In this document: positions 28,298 to 36,608 of the stretch, in pieces
Layout: each line of letters begins with the position of its first letter
Position numbering within the stretch: the first letter of the stretch is position 1
Assembly (NCBI GenBank): GCA_020846745.1
Contig: JADLDI010000008.1
Span: forward strand, 62,001 to 126,000
From: Bryobacterales bacterium
GTDB lineage: Bacteria; Acidobacteriota; Terriglobia; Bryobacterales; Bryobacteraceae
DNA length: 64,000 bases
Direction of reading: 5' to 3'
Translations under genes and position numbers: made by a program
The notes under the pieces: generated by a model
Told to the model about the DNA's origin: nothing
Database searches by the model: none
The model's input: only the letters and a program-made list of their open reading frames with translations

Positions 28298-29676
28298 TAG
28301 CTTTTGTCCGCCAATCTTCTGAGAATTCGTTCGCCGGCTTGGGAGACGCTGCCCGCGCCAAGGGTGAGGACGACATCGCCGGGTTCGACGGCGGCAACGA
28401 TGGCATTGATGCCCGCGTCCATGGAGCCGACGTATTCGACGCCGCGGTGACCGAACTGCCGGAGCCGGTTGGTGAGCGCATCGGCGGTGACGCCCTCAAT
28501 GGGCGGTTCGGCAGCCGCGTAGATATCCATGATGTAAACGTGATCAGCGGCGTGGAAAGACTGCGCGAAGTCATCCATCAACATTTGCGTGCGGGTGTAG
28601 CGGTGCGGCTGAAACAGGACGTGCATGCGGCGATGGCCGCCGAGTTTCACGGCCGCCAGGGTGGCGCGGATTTCGGTGGGGTGGTGGCCGTAATCGTCGA
28701 GCACGACGGCGCCGGCGGCCTCTCCACGGACCTGCATGCGGCGGTCGACACCGGAGTAAGTCTGGACGCCGGCGCGGATGGTTTCGACGGGAACTTCGAG
28801 TTCGAGGGCGACGCCGACAGCGGCGGTGGCGTTGAGGACATTGTGGATGCCGGGCACGTTGAGGCGAAAGCAGCCGAGGTCCTGATTGCGGAGGGTCAAC
28901 TGGAACTCGCTGCTGATCGAGGCAGGGCGCATATTGCTGACGCGCAGGTCCGCCTGGGCGCTTTCGCCATAGGTGACGGTACGGCGGCGAACGGAGGGCA
29001 GGATGCGCTGCACGTAGGGATCGTCGAGGCAGAGCAGGGCTGCGCCGTAGAAAGGCACACGGTTGATGAACTCGGCGAAGGCGTCGAGGACCTTGTCGAA
29101 GGTCTTGTAATGATCGAGATGCTCGTGATCGATGTTGGTGACGACGGCGAGGATGGGCGCGAGCTTGAGGAACGAGCCGTCGCTCTCGTCCGATTCGACG
29201 ACGAGGAACTCGCTTTGACCGACGCGGGCGTTGCTGCCGCCCATGGCGCGAACACGGCCGCCGACAACAACGGTGGGGTCGAGCCCGGCGTGCGAGAGGA
29301 TGGCGGCGACCATTGAGGTGGTGCTGGTTTTGCCATGGCTGCCGGCGATGGCGATTCCATACTTGAGGCGCATCAACTCGGCGAGTAACTCACCGCGGGG
29401 GATGACAGGGATCTGGCGGCGGCGCGCTTCGACGAGTTCGGGGTTATCTTCGCGGACGGCGGAACTGATGACAAGGGCGCGAGCGCTGCCGAGGTTGCGC
29501 GCCGAATGGCCTTCGTAGATGGTTGCGCCCAGCGATTGCAGACGGTCGGTAATCGGGCTCAGCTTCAGATCAGATCCACTGATCTTGAAGTTGAGATTGA
29601 TCAGGACCTCGGCAATCCCACTCATGCCGATGCCACCGATACCCGCGAAATGCAGATGCTGGGGCTTTAAAAACAT
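28297..29676 (-). CDS. murC: UDP-N-acetylmuramate--L-alanine ligase MurC
   Basis: The 459-residue Mur ligase begins with the Rossmann-like [20 protein letters not shown], has the ATP loop [12 protein letters not shown] and the Mur signature [13 protein letters not shown], plus the conserved [12 protein letters not shown] near the C-terminal domain. It adds the first amino acid of the peptidoglycan stem. Its start overlaps the end of murG by 10 bp and its stop meets ftsQ. murB, which often lies next to murC, is absent. Confidence 0.97.
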   Translation of the reverse strand: MFLKPQHLHFAGIGGIGMSGIAEVLINLNFKISGSDLKLSPITDRLQSLGATIYEGHSARNLGSARALVISSAVREDNPELVEARRRQIPVIPRGELLAELMRLKYGIAIAGSHGKTSTTSMVAAILSHAGLDPTVVVGGRVRAMGGSNARVGQSEFLVVESDESDGSFLKLAPILAVVTNIDHEHLDHYKTFDKVLDAFAEFINRVPFYGAALLCLDDPYVQRILPSVRRRTVTYGESAQADLRVSNMRPASISSEFQLTLRNQDLGCFRLNVPGIHNVLNATAAVGVALELEVPVETIRAGVQTYSGVDRRMQVRGEAAGAVVLDDYGHHPTEIRATLAAVKLGGHRRMHVLFQPHRYTRTQMLMDDFAQSFHAADHVYIMDIYAAAEPPIEGVTADALTNRLRQFGHRGVEYVGSMDAGINAIVAAVEPGDVVLTLGAGSVSQAGERILRRLADKS

Positions 29677-30806
29677 TTCTGCACGATATTGTTTGTATTC
29701 TTCCGGCTTTCGCCGCGTCTGTCAACCCGTTTGAGGGGGTTTCGTGATGCAAGTTCCAGAACTTCGGCGGCACGGCGGGCTGCGCCAGGCCTGGCGAGGG
29801 TGCGAGCGGCGGCACTCATTGTTTGTAGAAGGCCGCGATCGTTAACAAAACGCATGATTTCTTCGAACAGCCGCGCGCCGGTCAGCTCCGCGTCGAGCAA
29901 CATACGAGCGGCAGAGGCACGCTCGAGCGCTTCGGCATTGCGTTGCTGATGATTGTCGGCGGCGAACGGAAACGGTACGAGAACGGACGGTTTACCGGCG
30001 GCGGTAAGTTCCGCGACAGCGCCTGCGCCGCTGCGGCCGACGATGAGGTCGGCTTGGGCAAAGGCAGCGGGCATGTCGGCGATGAAGGCGAGAACCTCAC
30101 CGGCGAGTCCTGTTTGGGCGAAGCCGCGGGCGAGGCTCTCGTGATCTTCGCGGCCGGCCTGATGGAGGAAGCGGACGGGGGCTTTGGCTTGCTGAAACAA
30201 GGGCCAGCTTTCGCGGAAGGCGTTGTTCAAGCGCCGCGAGCCGCGGCTGCCGCCTGTAATCAAGACAGTAAGTATGTCGCCGGGCGCGCGCGGGGGCAGG
30301 TGAAAGAAGGCATCGCGCACGGGTACGCCCGTTACTTCGCTGCGTCCGGCAGGAAAGTAGGAAGCTGTTTCCGCTAAGCCTAACAGAGCGCGATACACCC
30401 AGCGTGCGCCGAGCTTGTTGACTAATCCGGGGATGGCATTGGGTTCCATGAGCACGACCGGCGTAGCGCGGAGCATCGCGGCGGCGACCACGGGCGCGGC
30501 GGCGTAACCGCCCAGGGAGAAGACGGCGGCGGCGTTGTGCTTGCGGAGCAGGCGCCAGGAGCGGGCGGTGCTGAAGGGAAGTTGCGCGAGGGTGCGGAGA
30601 GACCGCGAGAGGCCGACGCGTTGGACGCCGCCGATTTCGATCCACTCGATGGAAAAGCCTGCTTCGGGTACGAGGCGTGCTTCGATGCCCTGGCGGGTGC
30701 CGATGAAAAGCACCTCGTGGCCGCGGGCGACGAGTTCGCGCGCCACGGCCAGCAACGGCATGACGTGCCCACCTGTGCCACCACCGGCCATTACGAATGC
30801 TGGCAT
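29667..30806 (-). CDS. murG: UDP-GlcNAc:lipid I transferase MurG
   Basis: The 379-residue GT-B enzyme starts [19 protein letters not shown], the first glycine-rich loop, and has the second region [19 protein letters not shown] and the donor-site block [21 protein letters not shown] (in outline). It converts lipid I to lipid II on the inner face of the membrane. The C-terminus carries an extra tail of about 20 residues rich in Arg, Asn and Lys, so it is slightly longer than the usual 355-360. It is preceded by a 151-bp repeat-bearing gap that separates it from ftsW. Confidence 0.96.
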   Translation of the reverse strand: MPAFVMAGGGTGGHVMPLLAVARELVARGHEVLFIGTRQGIEARLVPEAGFSIEWIEIGGVQRVGLSRSLRTLAQLPFSTARSWRLLRKHNAAAVFSLGGYAAAPVVAAAMLRATPVVLMEPNAIPGLVNKLGARWVYRALLGLAETASYFPAGRSEVTGVPVRDAFFHLPPRAPGDILTVLITGGSRGSRRLNNAFRESWPLFQQAKAPVRFLHQAGREDHESLARGFAQTGLAGEVLAFIADMPAAFAQADLIVGRSGAGAVAELTAAGKPSVLVPFPFAADNHQQRNAEALERASAARMLLDAELTGARLFEEIMRFVNDRGLLQTMSAAARTLARPGAARRAAEVLELASRNPLKRVDRRGESRKNTNNIVQKCF

Positions 30807-30839
30807 GGGTTAGTTAGGGTTCCTGGGGGAGTTGTGAGC

Positions 30840-30926
30840 ACCGCTCCATTGCGGTCGCGGCTCGGTTAGGGGTTCAGTGCGGGGTTGGGGGGGCACCCGC
30901 CGCTTTACAGCGGCGGCTCGGTTACG
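30840..30926 (+). repeat. two REP-like units in tandem with G-rich runs
   Basis: Two units lie in the ftsW-murG gap. The first (30840-30870) has ACCGCTCC-ATTG-CGGTCGCGG and the second (30897-30926) a perfect hairpin CCGCCGCT-TTAC-AGCGGCGG; both end in CTCGGTTA. Each is followed by a G-rich stretch (30868-30893 and 30934-30950). The same layout is seen at other gaps of the window. On the transcribed minus strand the hairpin lies inside the ftsW-murG mRNA. Confidence 0.55.
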
Positions 30927-30957
30927 GGGTTCGGTGCTGGGTTGGGGGGGCATCGTG

Positions 30958-32385
30958 TTATTGGGTGGCGGTGGAGCGCTGGCTGACGCTTAGCAACAGG
31001 CCGAGGAGGATCATGGTGCTGACCATGGAACTGCCGCCGAAGCTGATCAGCGGGAGGGGGATGCCTTTGGTAGGGCCCAGGTCGAGGACGACGCTCATGT
31101 TGAGCAGGGCTTGGAAAACAATGGTGGTGGTTACTCCGACGGCGATGTAACGGCCGAATTCGTCGGTCGCCGTGAGGAACAAACGATAGCCACGCCAGAG
31201 GATGACCATGAAGCCGATCACCACCAGTGCCGATCCCCAGAAGCCAAGCTCTTCGGCGAGCACAGCGTAGATATAGTCGGTATGGGCTTCGGGGAGGAAC
31301 AGAAGCTTTTGGCGGCTTTGCATCAGGCCGCGGCCGCCGAGTCCGCCAGGACCGACGGCGATGGTGGATTGCACGGCGTGATAGCGGGTGTCCTTGATCT
31401 TAGAGCCGGATTCGGCGTACTTGAGCAGTTTTTTTTGCGGGTCGACGTGAACGAGGTACTTATACTGCGGGTCGACGAAATCGATGACGCGCTTGAGGCG
31501 GTAGGGCTTCCACACGACGGCGGCAGCGAACAGGACCAAGCCGAGCGCCATGGCGGTGGCGGTGTAGCGCCAGTTCAATCCGGCCAGGTAGAAGACGGCG
31601 GCAGCCGTGGCAACCAGCACCAGGGCGGTACCGAAGTCGGGCACGACGACAGCGCCGCCGAGGACGCAGAGCGCGAGGGCGGCGGGCCACATGGTGTAGC
31701 GGTTGTTGACATCGCCGCCGCGCATGGTAACGAACCACGCCAGAAAGACGATCAGCGCGGGCTTGGCGAACTCAGAGGGCTGGATGGAGATACCGAAGTT
31801 AAACCAACGGTGGCGTTCGGAATCGACAAAGTAGACGACGATCAGCAGGAAGATGACCATGCCGAGCCAGAAGAAGGCGCATTGGGGCGTGGCGAGGGTG
31901 CGATAGTCGCGCTGGCTGAGCAGCATAAGCAAAAGGAATCCGAACAAGGCCGCCAGGGCCTGGCGGAGGAGGAAAGCGTAGTGGGCGCCTTGGGTGGGGT
32001 CCTGGAAGAAGACCAGGGCATTCATCGCAGCGGTGGCGGCGCAGCCCATGAGCAGCCATTTCCAGGTGGCCTGGCCGTTGGAGTACCGGCGGAACAGTGT
32101 GAAGAGGAAGAGGGACGTAAGGCCGATGACCACAGCGCGGCGAATGTACATGCGCCGGCGGGCTGATTCAGGATGGGACGGTGCGGATGTGGCGGCGGCG
32201 GGTACCGACGACGCGTCGGACCCGGATGCGGATGCGGATGCGGTGATTTCATCGGCGAGTGCAGGCGTGGGCGCCTTCAACTGGTCCATGACCGCCGACG
32301 CGCTGTACACCATGACCAAGCCAAGGGAAACCAGGCCGAGGATGGTCCAAAAAAGAAGCCAGTCCATCTTTACGCGATCTGACAT
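30958..32385 (-). CDS. ftsW: peptidoglycan polymerase FtsW
   Basis: The 475-residue SEDS protein has about ten membrane segments, the invariant NFGISIQPSEFAKPALIVF and the C-terminal signature PLPLISFGGSSM. It polymerises lipid II into glycan at the septum together with FtsI. It is longer than most FtsW because of an Ala/Ser-rich insert (about residues 37-75) between helices 1 and 2, partly encoded by a GATGCG-type hexamer repeat near 32221-32240. Its ATG directly abuts the murD stop without overlap. Confidence 0.95.
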   Translation of the reverse strand: MSDRVKMDWLLFWTILGLVSLGLVMVYSASAVMDQLKAPTPALADEITASASASGSDASSVPAAATSAPSHPESARRRMYIRRAVVIGLTSLFLFTLFRRYSNGQATWKWLLMGCAATAAMNALVFFQDPTQGAHYAFLLRQALAALFGFLLLMLLSQRDYRTLATPQCAFFWLGMVIFLLIVVYFVDSERHRWFNFGISIQPSEFAKPALIVFLAWFVTMRGGDVNNRYTMWPAALALCVLGGAVVVPDFGTALVLVATAAAVFYLAGLNWRYTATAMALGLVLFAAAVVWKPYRLKRVIDFVDPQYKYLVHVDPQKKLLKYAESGSKIKDTRYHAVQSTIAVGPGGLGGRGLMQSRQKLLFLPEAHTDYIYAVLAEELGFWGSALVVIGFMVILWRGYRLFLTATDEFGRYIAVGVTTTIVFQALLNMSVVLDLGPTKGIPLPLISFGGSSMVSTMILLGLLLSVSQRSTATQ

Positions 32386-33741
32386 TTATGACTCCAAAGC
32401 CTCCACCAATTGTTTAAAGACCTGGCCACGATGTTCGAAGTTGTCGAACTGGTCGAAACTGGCGCAGGCCGGGGCCAGCAGGACCGTGTCGCCCGGCTGC
32501 GCGCGTTCCGCAGCGTAGGCGATTGCTTGGGCGATTGTTCCGGACCGCACTAAGTTTACGGCGCCTTCAATTTGCCGCTCGATCTTGGGGGCGGCCGCGC
32601 CTACGAGCAGCGCCGCGCGCGACTTGGCGCGGAGCGGGTCGCGAAGCGGCGTGTAATCGCTGCCCTTATCTTTCCCACCGAGGATGATCCAGAGGCCACG
32701 CTCGAAGGCTTCGAGGGCCTTGAGGGTTGCGTCGACGTTAGTCGCTTTCGAATCGTTGAAGTAGTCGACCCCGCGGCGGTTGCGGACGAATTCGAGCCGA
32801 TGCTCGACGCCGGGGAAGGTTCGCACAGCGGCGGCAATCGCTTCTAAAGATACGCCCGCGAGACGGGCCGCTCCGGCGGCGGCCAGAACGTTCTCGACGT
32901 TGTGCATGCCGCGGAGGGGAATGCCGGCGGCGTCCATCAGCAATTGGCCATCGAAGAGCAACTGCGAGTTCTCAAACCAGAGGCCGGGGGTGACAGGACG
33001 TTTGGTGCTGAACCACAGGGGACGGGCGCGTGTTTGGGCGGCATAGCGGAGGCAAGCCGGATCGTCAGCGTTGAGCACCGCAAAGCAACTCTCGTCCTGC
33101 GTGACGAACAGGCGGCCTTTGGCGGTTTCATAGGCGGCCATGGTGTGGTGACGGTCGAGATGGTCGGGCGTGAGGTTCAGGCAGACACCGATGCGGGCGC
33201 GGAAATGCTCGATGGTTTCGAGCTGGAAGCTGGAGGCTTCGAGGACATTCCACTGGTTGGGGCGCGAAGCGTCGATCATGGCGGTGGGGGGCGTGCCGAT
33301 GTTGCCGCCCACCTGTACGGGCATAGCGGCGGACTTGAGGATGTGGCCGATCAGCGAGGTGGTGGTGGTTTTGCCGTTCGAACCAGTAATGACAATGGAC
33401 GGGCCTTGGAGGAAGTAACTCGCCAGTTCCAGCTCGCCGGTGACATTTGTGCCGGCGGCGCGGGCTCGTGTTAATGGCTCCGCGTCCGCCGGCACTCCGG
33501 GAGAAATCACAATGAGGTCAAAGCCAACTGCCACATCGGCCGACTGCAAAACAAACTTAACGCCTAACTCGGCCAGCAGAGGTTGCGCGGCGGGGATCTG
33601 TTCGAGCGGCTGCGTATCGGTGGCCGTAACAATCGCGCCCTGACGGGCAAGCAGGCGAATGGCGGCCAAGCCCGAGCGCGCCAAGCCGATCACCAATACC
33701 TTGGCGCCACTGAGAGGAATGCCGGCTACGGTAATCGCCAT
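32386..33741 (-). CDS. murD: UDP-N-acetylmuramoyl-L-alanine--D-glutamate ligase MurD
   Basis: The 451-residue protein begins with the UDP-binding fold AKVLVIGLARSGLAAIRLLA, has the ATP loop VITGSNGKTTTTSLIG and the conserved NLTPDHLDRH. The C-terminal domain carries YFNDSKATNVDATLKALEAF. It adds D-glutamate to UDP-MurNAc-Ala in the cytoplasm. It sits three bases after mraY. Confidence 0.97.
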   Translation of the reverse strand: MAITVAGIPLSGAKVLVIGLARSGLAAIRLLARQGAIVTATDTQPLEQIPAAQPLLAELGVKFVLQSADVAVGFDLIVISPGVPADAEPLTRARAAGTNVTGELELASYFLQGPSIVITGSNGKTTTTSLIGHILKSAAMPVQVGGNIGTPPTAMIDASRPNQWNVLEASSFQLETIEHFRARIGVCLNLTPDHLDRHHTMAAYETAKGRLFVTQDESCFAVLNADDPACLRYAAQTRARPLWFSTKRPVTPGLWFENSQLLFDGQLLMDAAGIPLRGMHNVENVLAAAGAARLAGVSLEAIAAAVRTFPGVEHRLEFVRNRRGVDYFNDSKATNVDATLKALEAFERGLWIILGGKDKGSDYTPLRDPLRAKSRAALLVGAAAPKIERQIEGAVNLVRSGTIAQAIAYAAERAQPGDTVLLAPACASFDQFDNFEHRGQVFKQLVEALES

Positions 33742-33744
33742 CGG

Positions 33745-34878
33745 TTACCTCAGCTTCAACGTCGTGAGGGCGAACAGCGCCATCACGAGGCCCGCGATCC
33801 AGAATCGGATGATCACCTTTGCCTCTTCCCACCCGAGCGATTCGAAGTGGTGGTGCAAGGGCGACATCAGGAACAAGCGCTTGCCGCGCAGGCGGTAGCT
33901 GGCCACTTGCAGTATGACCGAAAGCGCTTCCAGTACAAACACGCCGCCAATGAAGAACAGCAGGATTTCCTGCTTGATGAGCACGGCTACGGTGCCGAGC
34001 GCGCCGCCCAGCCCGAGCGATCCAACGTCGCCCATAAAGACTTCAGCCGGATGCGCGTTCCACCAGAGGAACCCGATGGAAGCGCCGGTCATGGCGCCGC
34101 AGAATACCGTGAGGTCGGCCGAACCGGGGACGCGCTGCAGTTCGAGATATGTCGCCAGCACGCGGTGGCTGGCGAGGTAGGCGAGCGCGGTGGTGGCTCC
34201 TGCGGCGATGATCATGAGGCCGATCGCCAGGCCGTCGAGACCGTCGGTGAGGTTGACCGCGTTCGCCGCGCCGACGAGCACCATGCACACGAACAGCAGG
34301 AAGAATACGAACGCGAACGCGTAGGTGTAAGGCGAGTGGAGCAAGGAGTCGATCAACAGGTCCGGCTGGAAGGTCTTGAGGAACGGCACGTTCATCGCCG
34401 TCGAGTAGAGGCCGCGGGCATGCAGCAGCAGCAGCACCACCCCGATCACCAGCGAAACGGCGATTTGAAGCGATAATTTGGCGGCGGCGGTGAGGCCGAG
34501 GTTCTGGCGCTTGGCGACCTTGGCGTAGTCGTCCCAGAAGCCGATGGCTCCGAAACCGAGCAAGCCAAGGAGGGCGACCCAGACGTAGGGAGTTCGCAGG
34601 TTGGCGAACAGGAGCGTGGGGACGACGATGGAAATGACGATGAGCAGGCCGCCCATGGTGGGAGTGCCTGCCTTTTTCTGGTGCCACTGCGGACCATCTT
34701 CGCGGATGTACTGCCCGATCTGGAACTGACGGAGGCGCGCGATCATGGCCGGACCGAGCGCGATGCACAGCAGCATGGCGAGCAAACTGGCGGCGGCAAC
34801 GCGGAACGTGACGTAGCCGAATAATCGGAGGGGGCCGAAGCTGGTCGACAGCTTTTCAAAGAACAGCCAATAGAGCAT
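33745..34878 (-). CDS. mraY: phospho-MurNAc-pentapeptide transferase MraY
   Basis: The 377-residue protein with ten membrane segments has the family blocks KAGTPTMGGLLIVISI, the Asp-rich FWDDYAK and NLTDGLDGLAIGL, and the His-containing LMSPLHHHFESLGWEE. It transfers phospho-MurNAc-pentapeptide to undecaprenyl phosphate to make lipid I. Normally murF lies directly before it in such clusters; here a 200-bp hairpin-rich stretch without murF precedes it. The start MLYWLFFEKL is typical. Confidence 0.97.
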   Translation of the reverse strand: MLYWLFFEKLSTSFGPLRLFGYVTFRVAAASLLAMLLCIALGPAMIARLRQFQIGQYIREDGPQWHQKKAGTPTMGGLLIVISIVVPTLLFANLRTPYVWVALLGLLGFGAIGFWDDYAKVAKRQNLGLTAAAKLSLQIAVSLVIGVVLLLLHARGLYSTAMNVPFLKTFQPDLLIDSLLHSPYTYAFAFVFFLLFVCMVLVGAANAVNLTDGLDGLAIGLMIIAAGATTALAYLASHRVLATYLELQRVPGSADLTVFCGAMTGASIGFLWWNAHPAEVFMGDVGSLGLGGALGTVAVLIKQEILLFFIGGVFVLEALSVILQVASYRLRGKRLFLMSPLHHHFESLGWEEAKVIIRFWIAGLVMALFALTTLKLR

Positions 34879-35078
34879 GGGGCTTTACCTTTTTCCCGTC
34901 GACTGGGAAGAAAAGCGCGCGGCGCGGACCGCTTGAGTATCGTCCGTGTGCGTGTCCACCATGTGGCGGACCGCGCCGCGATTCCCAGAGAGCACAGTGG
35001 GAAATACGACCGGACAACGCCGTGTCCGGCCAGGGTAAAACCCGGTCCAGCGGCCGGGAAGTTGGGTGCGCGCGAGCG
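34879..35078 (-). other. hairpin-rich stretch in place of murF
   Basis: No credible gene fits. Several inverted repeats are packed here: CGCGGCGCGG (34918-34927) with CCGCGCCGCG (34971-34980), extending through one mismatch to 15 positions; CCGGACA (35010-35016) with TGTCCGG (35023-35029); and TTCCC/GGGAA pairs at 34893-34909 and 34982-35003. A 65-codon frame (34885-35082, minus) spans it but starts inside murE, is Arg-rich and shows no family features. The stretch may affect mRNA processing or expression between murE and mraY. Confidence 0.55.
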
Positions 35079-36608
35079 TCATGGGTTGCTCCGCGGGTTG
35101 CTCCGCGCCGGACCGGAGCCGCGCAGGGCTTCTCTTAGCACCTGGCGCGCCACTTCACGATCGTCGAAGTGGATGGTCCGGTCTTTCAAAACCTGATAAT
35201 CTTCATGGCCTTTCCCGGCGAGGAGGACGACATCGCCGGGGTTGGCTGCGCCGATAGCGAGACGGATGGCGCAGGCGCGGTCGGCTTCGATTTGATGAGG
35301 CGTATCGGTACGCCGCAGGCCGACAAGCGCGTCGTTGATGATAGTGAGCGGATCTTCCGACCGCGGGTTGTCGGAGGTGAGTACGACATAGTCGCTCAAC
35401 TCACCGGCAGCCTGGCCCATGAGGGGGCGCTTCTTGCGGTCGCGATCGCCGCCGCAGCCGAATAGCGTGATCACGCGGCCGCTGGTGAGGGAACGCGCGG
35501 TCTGGATGGTGTTTCGCAAGGCATCGTCGGTGTGGGCGTAGTCGACGACAACGAGGAAGGGCTGGCCTTCGTCGACACGTTCAAAACGGCCGGCGACGGC
35601 GCGCCGGTCGGCGATGCCACGCAGAATCGCTTCCACCGGGACACCATTGGCGCGAGCAGCTCCGAAGGCCGCCAGGATGTTATAGACGTTGATACGGCCG
35701 GCAAGTTGAGACTCGGCGCGGAAGCGCTCGGAGTCGTGAACGATGTCGAAGCGAAGGCCATCGAAGCCCATGCGGATGTTTTCGGCGCGCAGGTTGGCCT
35801 TCGGGCCGAGGCCGTACCAGGTGACCTGCGTTTCCGGCGACAGTGGAATGCGGGCAGCCCATTCGTCGTCAGCGTTCAGCACGGCGTGACGCGGCGGCGG
35901 AGCGTCCTGGCCGCGGAAGAGTTCGCACTTGGCTTCGAAGTACTTCTCCATGGCGCCGTGGAAGTCGAGATGGTCGCGGGTGAAGTTGGTCCAGAGGGCA
36001 GTTTCGAAGCGGAAACCGTTGACGCGGCCTAGGGCGAGCGCGTGGGAGGAGACTTCCATGGTGGCATGGCGGCCTCCTCGTTCGATGAGTTCGTTATATA
36101 GACGATAGAGGTCAAGCGATTCAGGCGTTGTATTGACGGCCTTGCGGACCTCGCCGGCCAGGTGATACTCGATAGTGCCGACCAGGGCTGTGATGTAGCC
36201 GGCGGCGCGAAGCATGCTGTCGTGCAGCATGCAGGTGGTGGTTTTTCCGTTGGTGCCGGTTGCGCCGGTGAGCAGCAGTTGCGGCGCGACCTGCGCGTAG
36301 AATGCGCGTGCGATGAGGCTGAGGGCGCGGCGGCCGTGCGGCACGACGATCCAGGGGATCGGGAAACCGGCCGGCGCCGGCGATTCGGAGACAACCGCGA
36401 CGGCGCCTTTGGCAGCAGCATCGCGAGCGAAATCGTTTCCATCCGCTTTCGCACCTGTGAACGCGAAAAAAAGGGAACCGGGCTCGACTCGACGTGAATC
36501 GTAGTCGAGCCCGGTTACCGTGATGGAAGAAAAACCATTTCCAAATTCAGAGACACCGGCAGCGCGCAGCAAGGTTGGCAGCGAGACTCCTACCGTGTCA
36601 ACGGCCAA
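35079..36608 (-). CDS. murE: UDP-MurNAc-tripeptide synthetase MurE (DAP type)
   Basis: The 509-residue Mur ligase has the ATP loop LTGATGTNGKTTTCMLH, the NTTPES block, and the specificity motif DNPR in LTSDNPRSEDPLTII, which in this family indicates meso-diaminopimelate. The start is probably the TTG at 36608, giving an 11-bp overlap with ftsI; an open frame runs 22 codons further but has no better start and lies inside ftsI. No MurF-type domain is fused to it. The Shine-Dalgarno (AAAGGA) is rather far, about 12 bases. Confidence 0.93.
   Translation of the reverse strand: MAVDTVGVSLPTLLRAAGVSEFGNGFSSITVTGLDYDSRRVEPGSLFFAFTGAKADGNDFARDAAAKGAVAVVSESPAPAGFPIPWIVVPHGRRALSLIARAFYAQVAPQLLLTGATGTNGKTTTCMLHDSMLRAAGYITALVGTIEYHLAGEVRKAVNTTPESLDLYRLYNELIERGGRHATMEVSSHALALGRVNGFRFETALWTNFTRDHLDFHGAMEKYFEAKCELFRGQDAPPPRHAVLNADDEWAARIPLSPETQVTWYGLGPKANLRAENIRMGFDGLRFDIVHDSERFRAESQLAGRINVYNILAAFGAARANGVPVEAILRGIADRRAVAGRFERVDEGQPFLVVVDYAHTDDALRNTIQTARSLTSGRVITLFGCGGDRDRKKRPLMGQAAGELSDYVVLTSDNPRSEDPLTIINDALVGLRRTDTPHQIEADRACAIRLAIGAANPGDVVLLAGKGHEDYQVLKDRTIHFDDREVARQVLREALRGSGPARSNPRSNP

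Noticed and set aside
34885..35082. 65-codon frame between murE and mraY as a relic of murF
   Set aside because: No Mur ligase motif is visible and the composition is Arg-rich. The stretch is better described by its inverted repeats.
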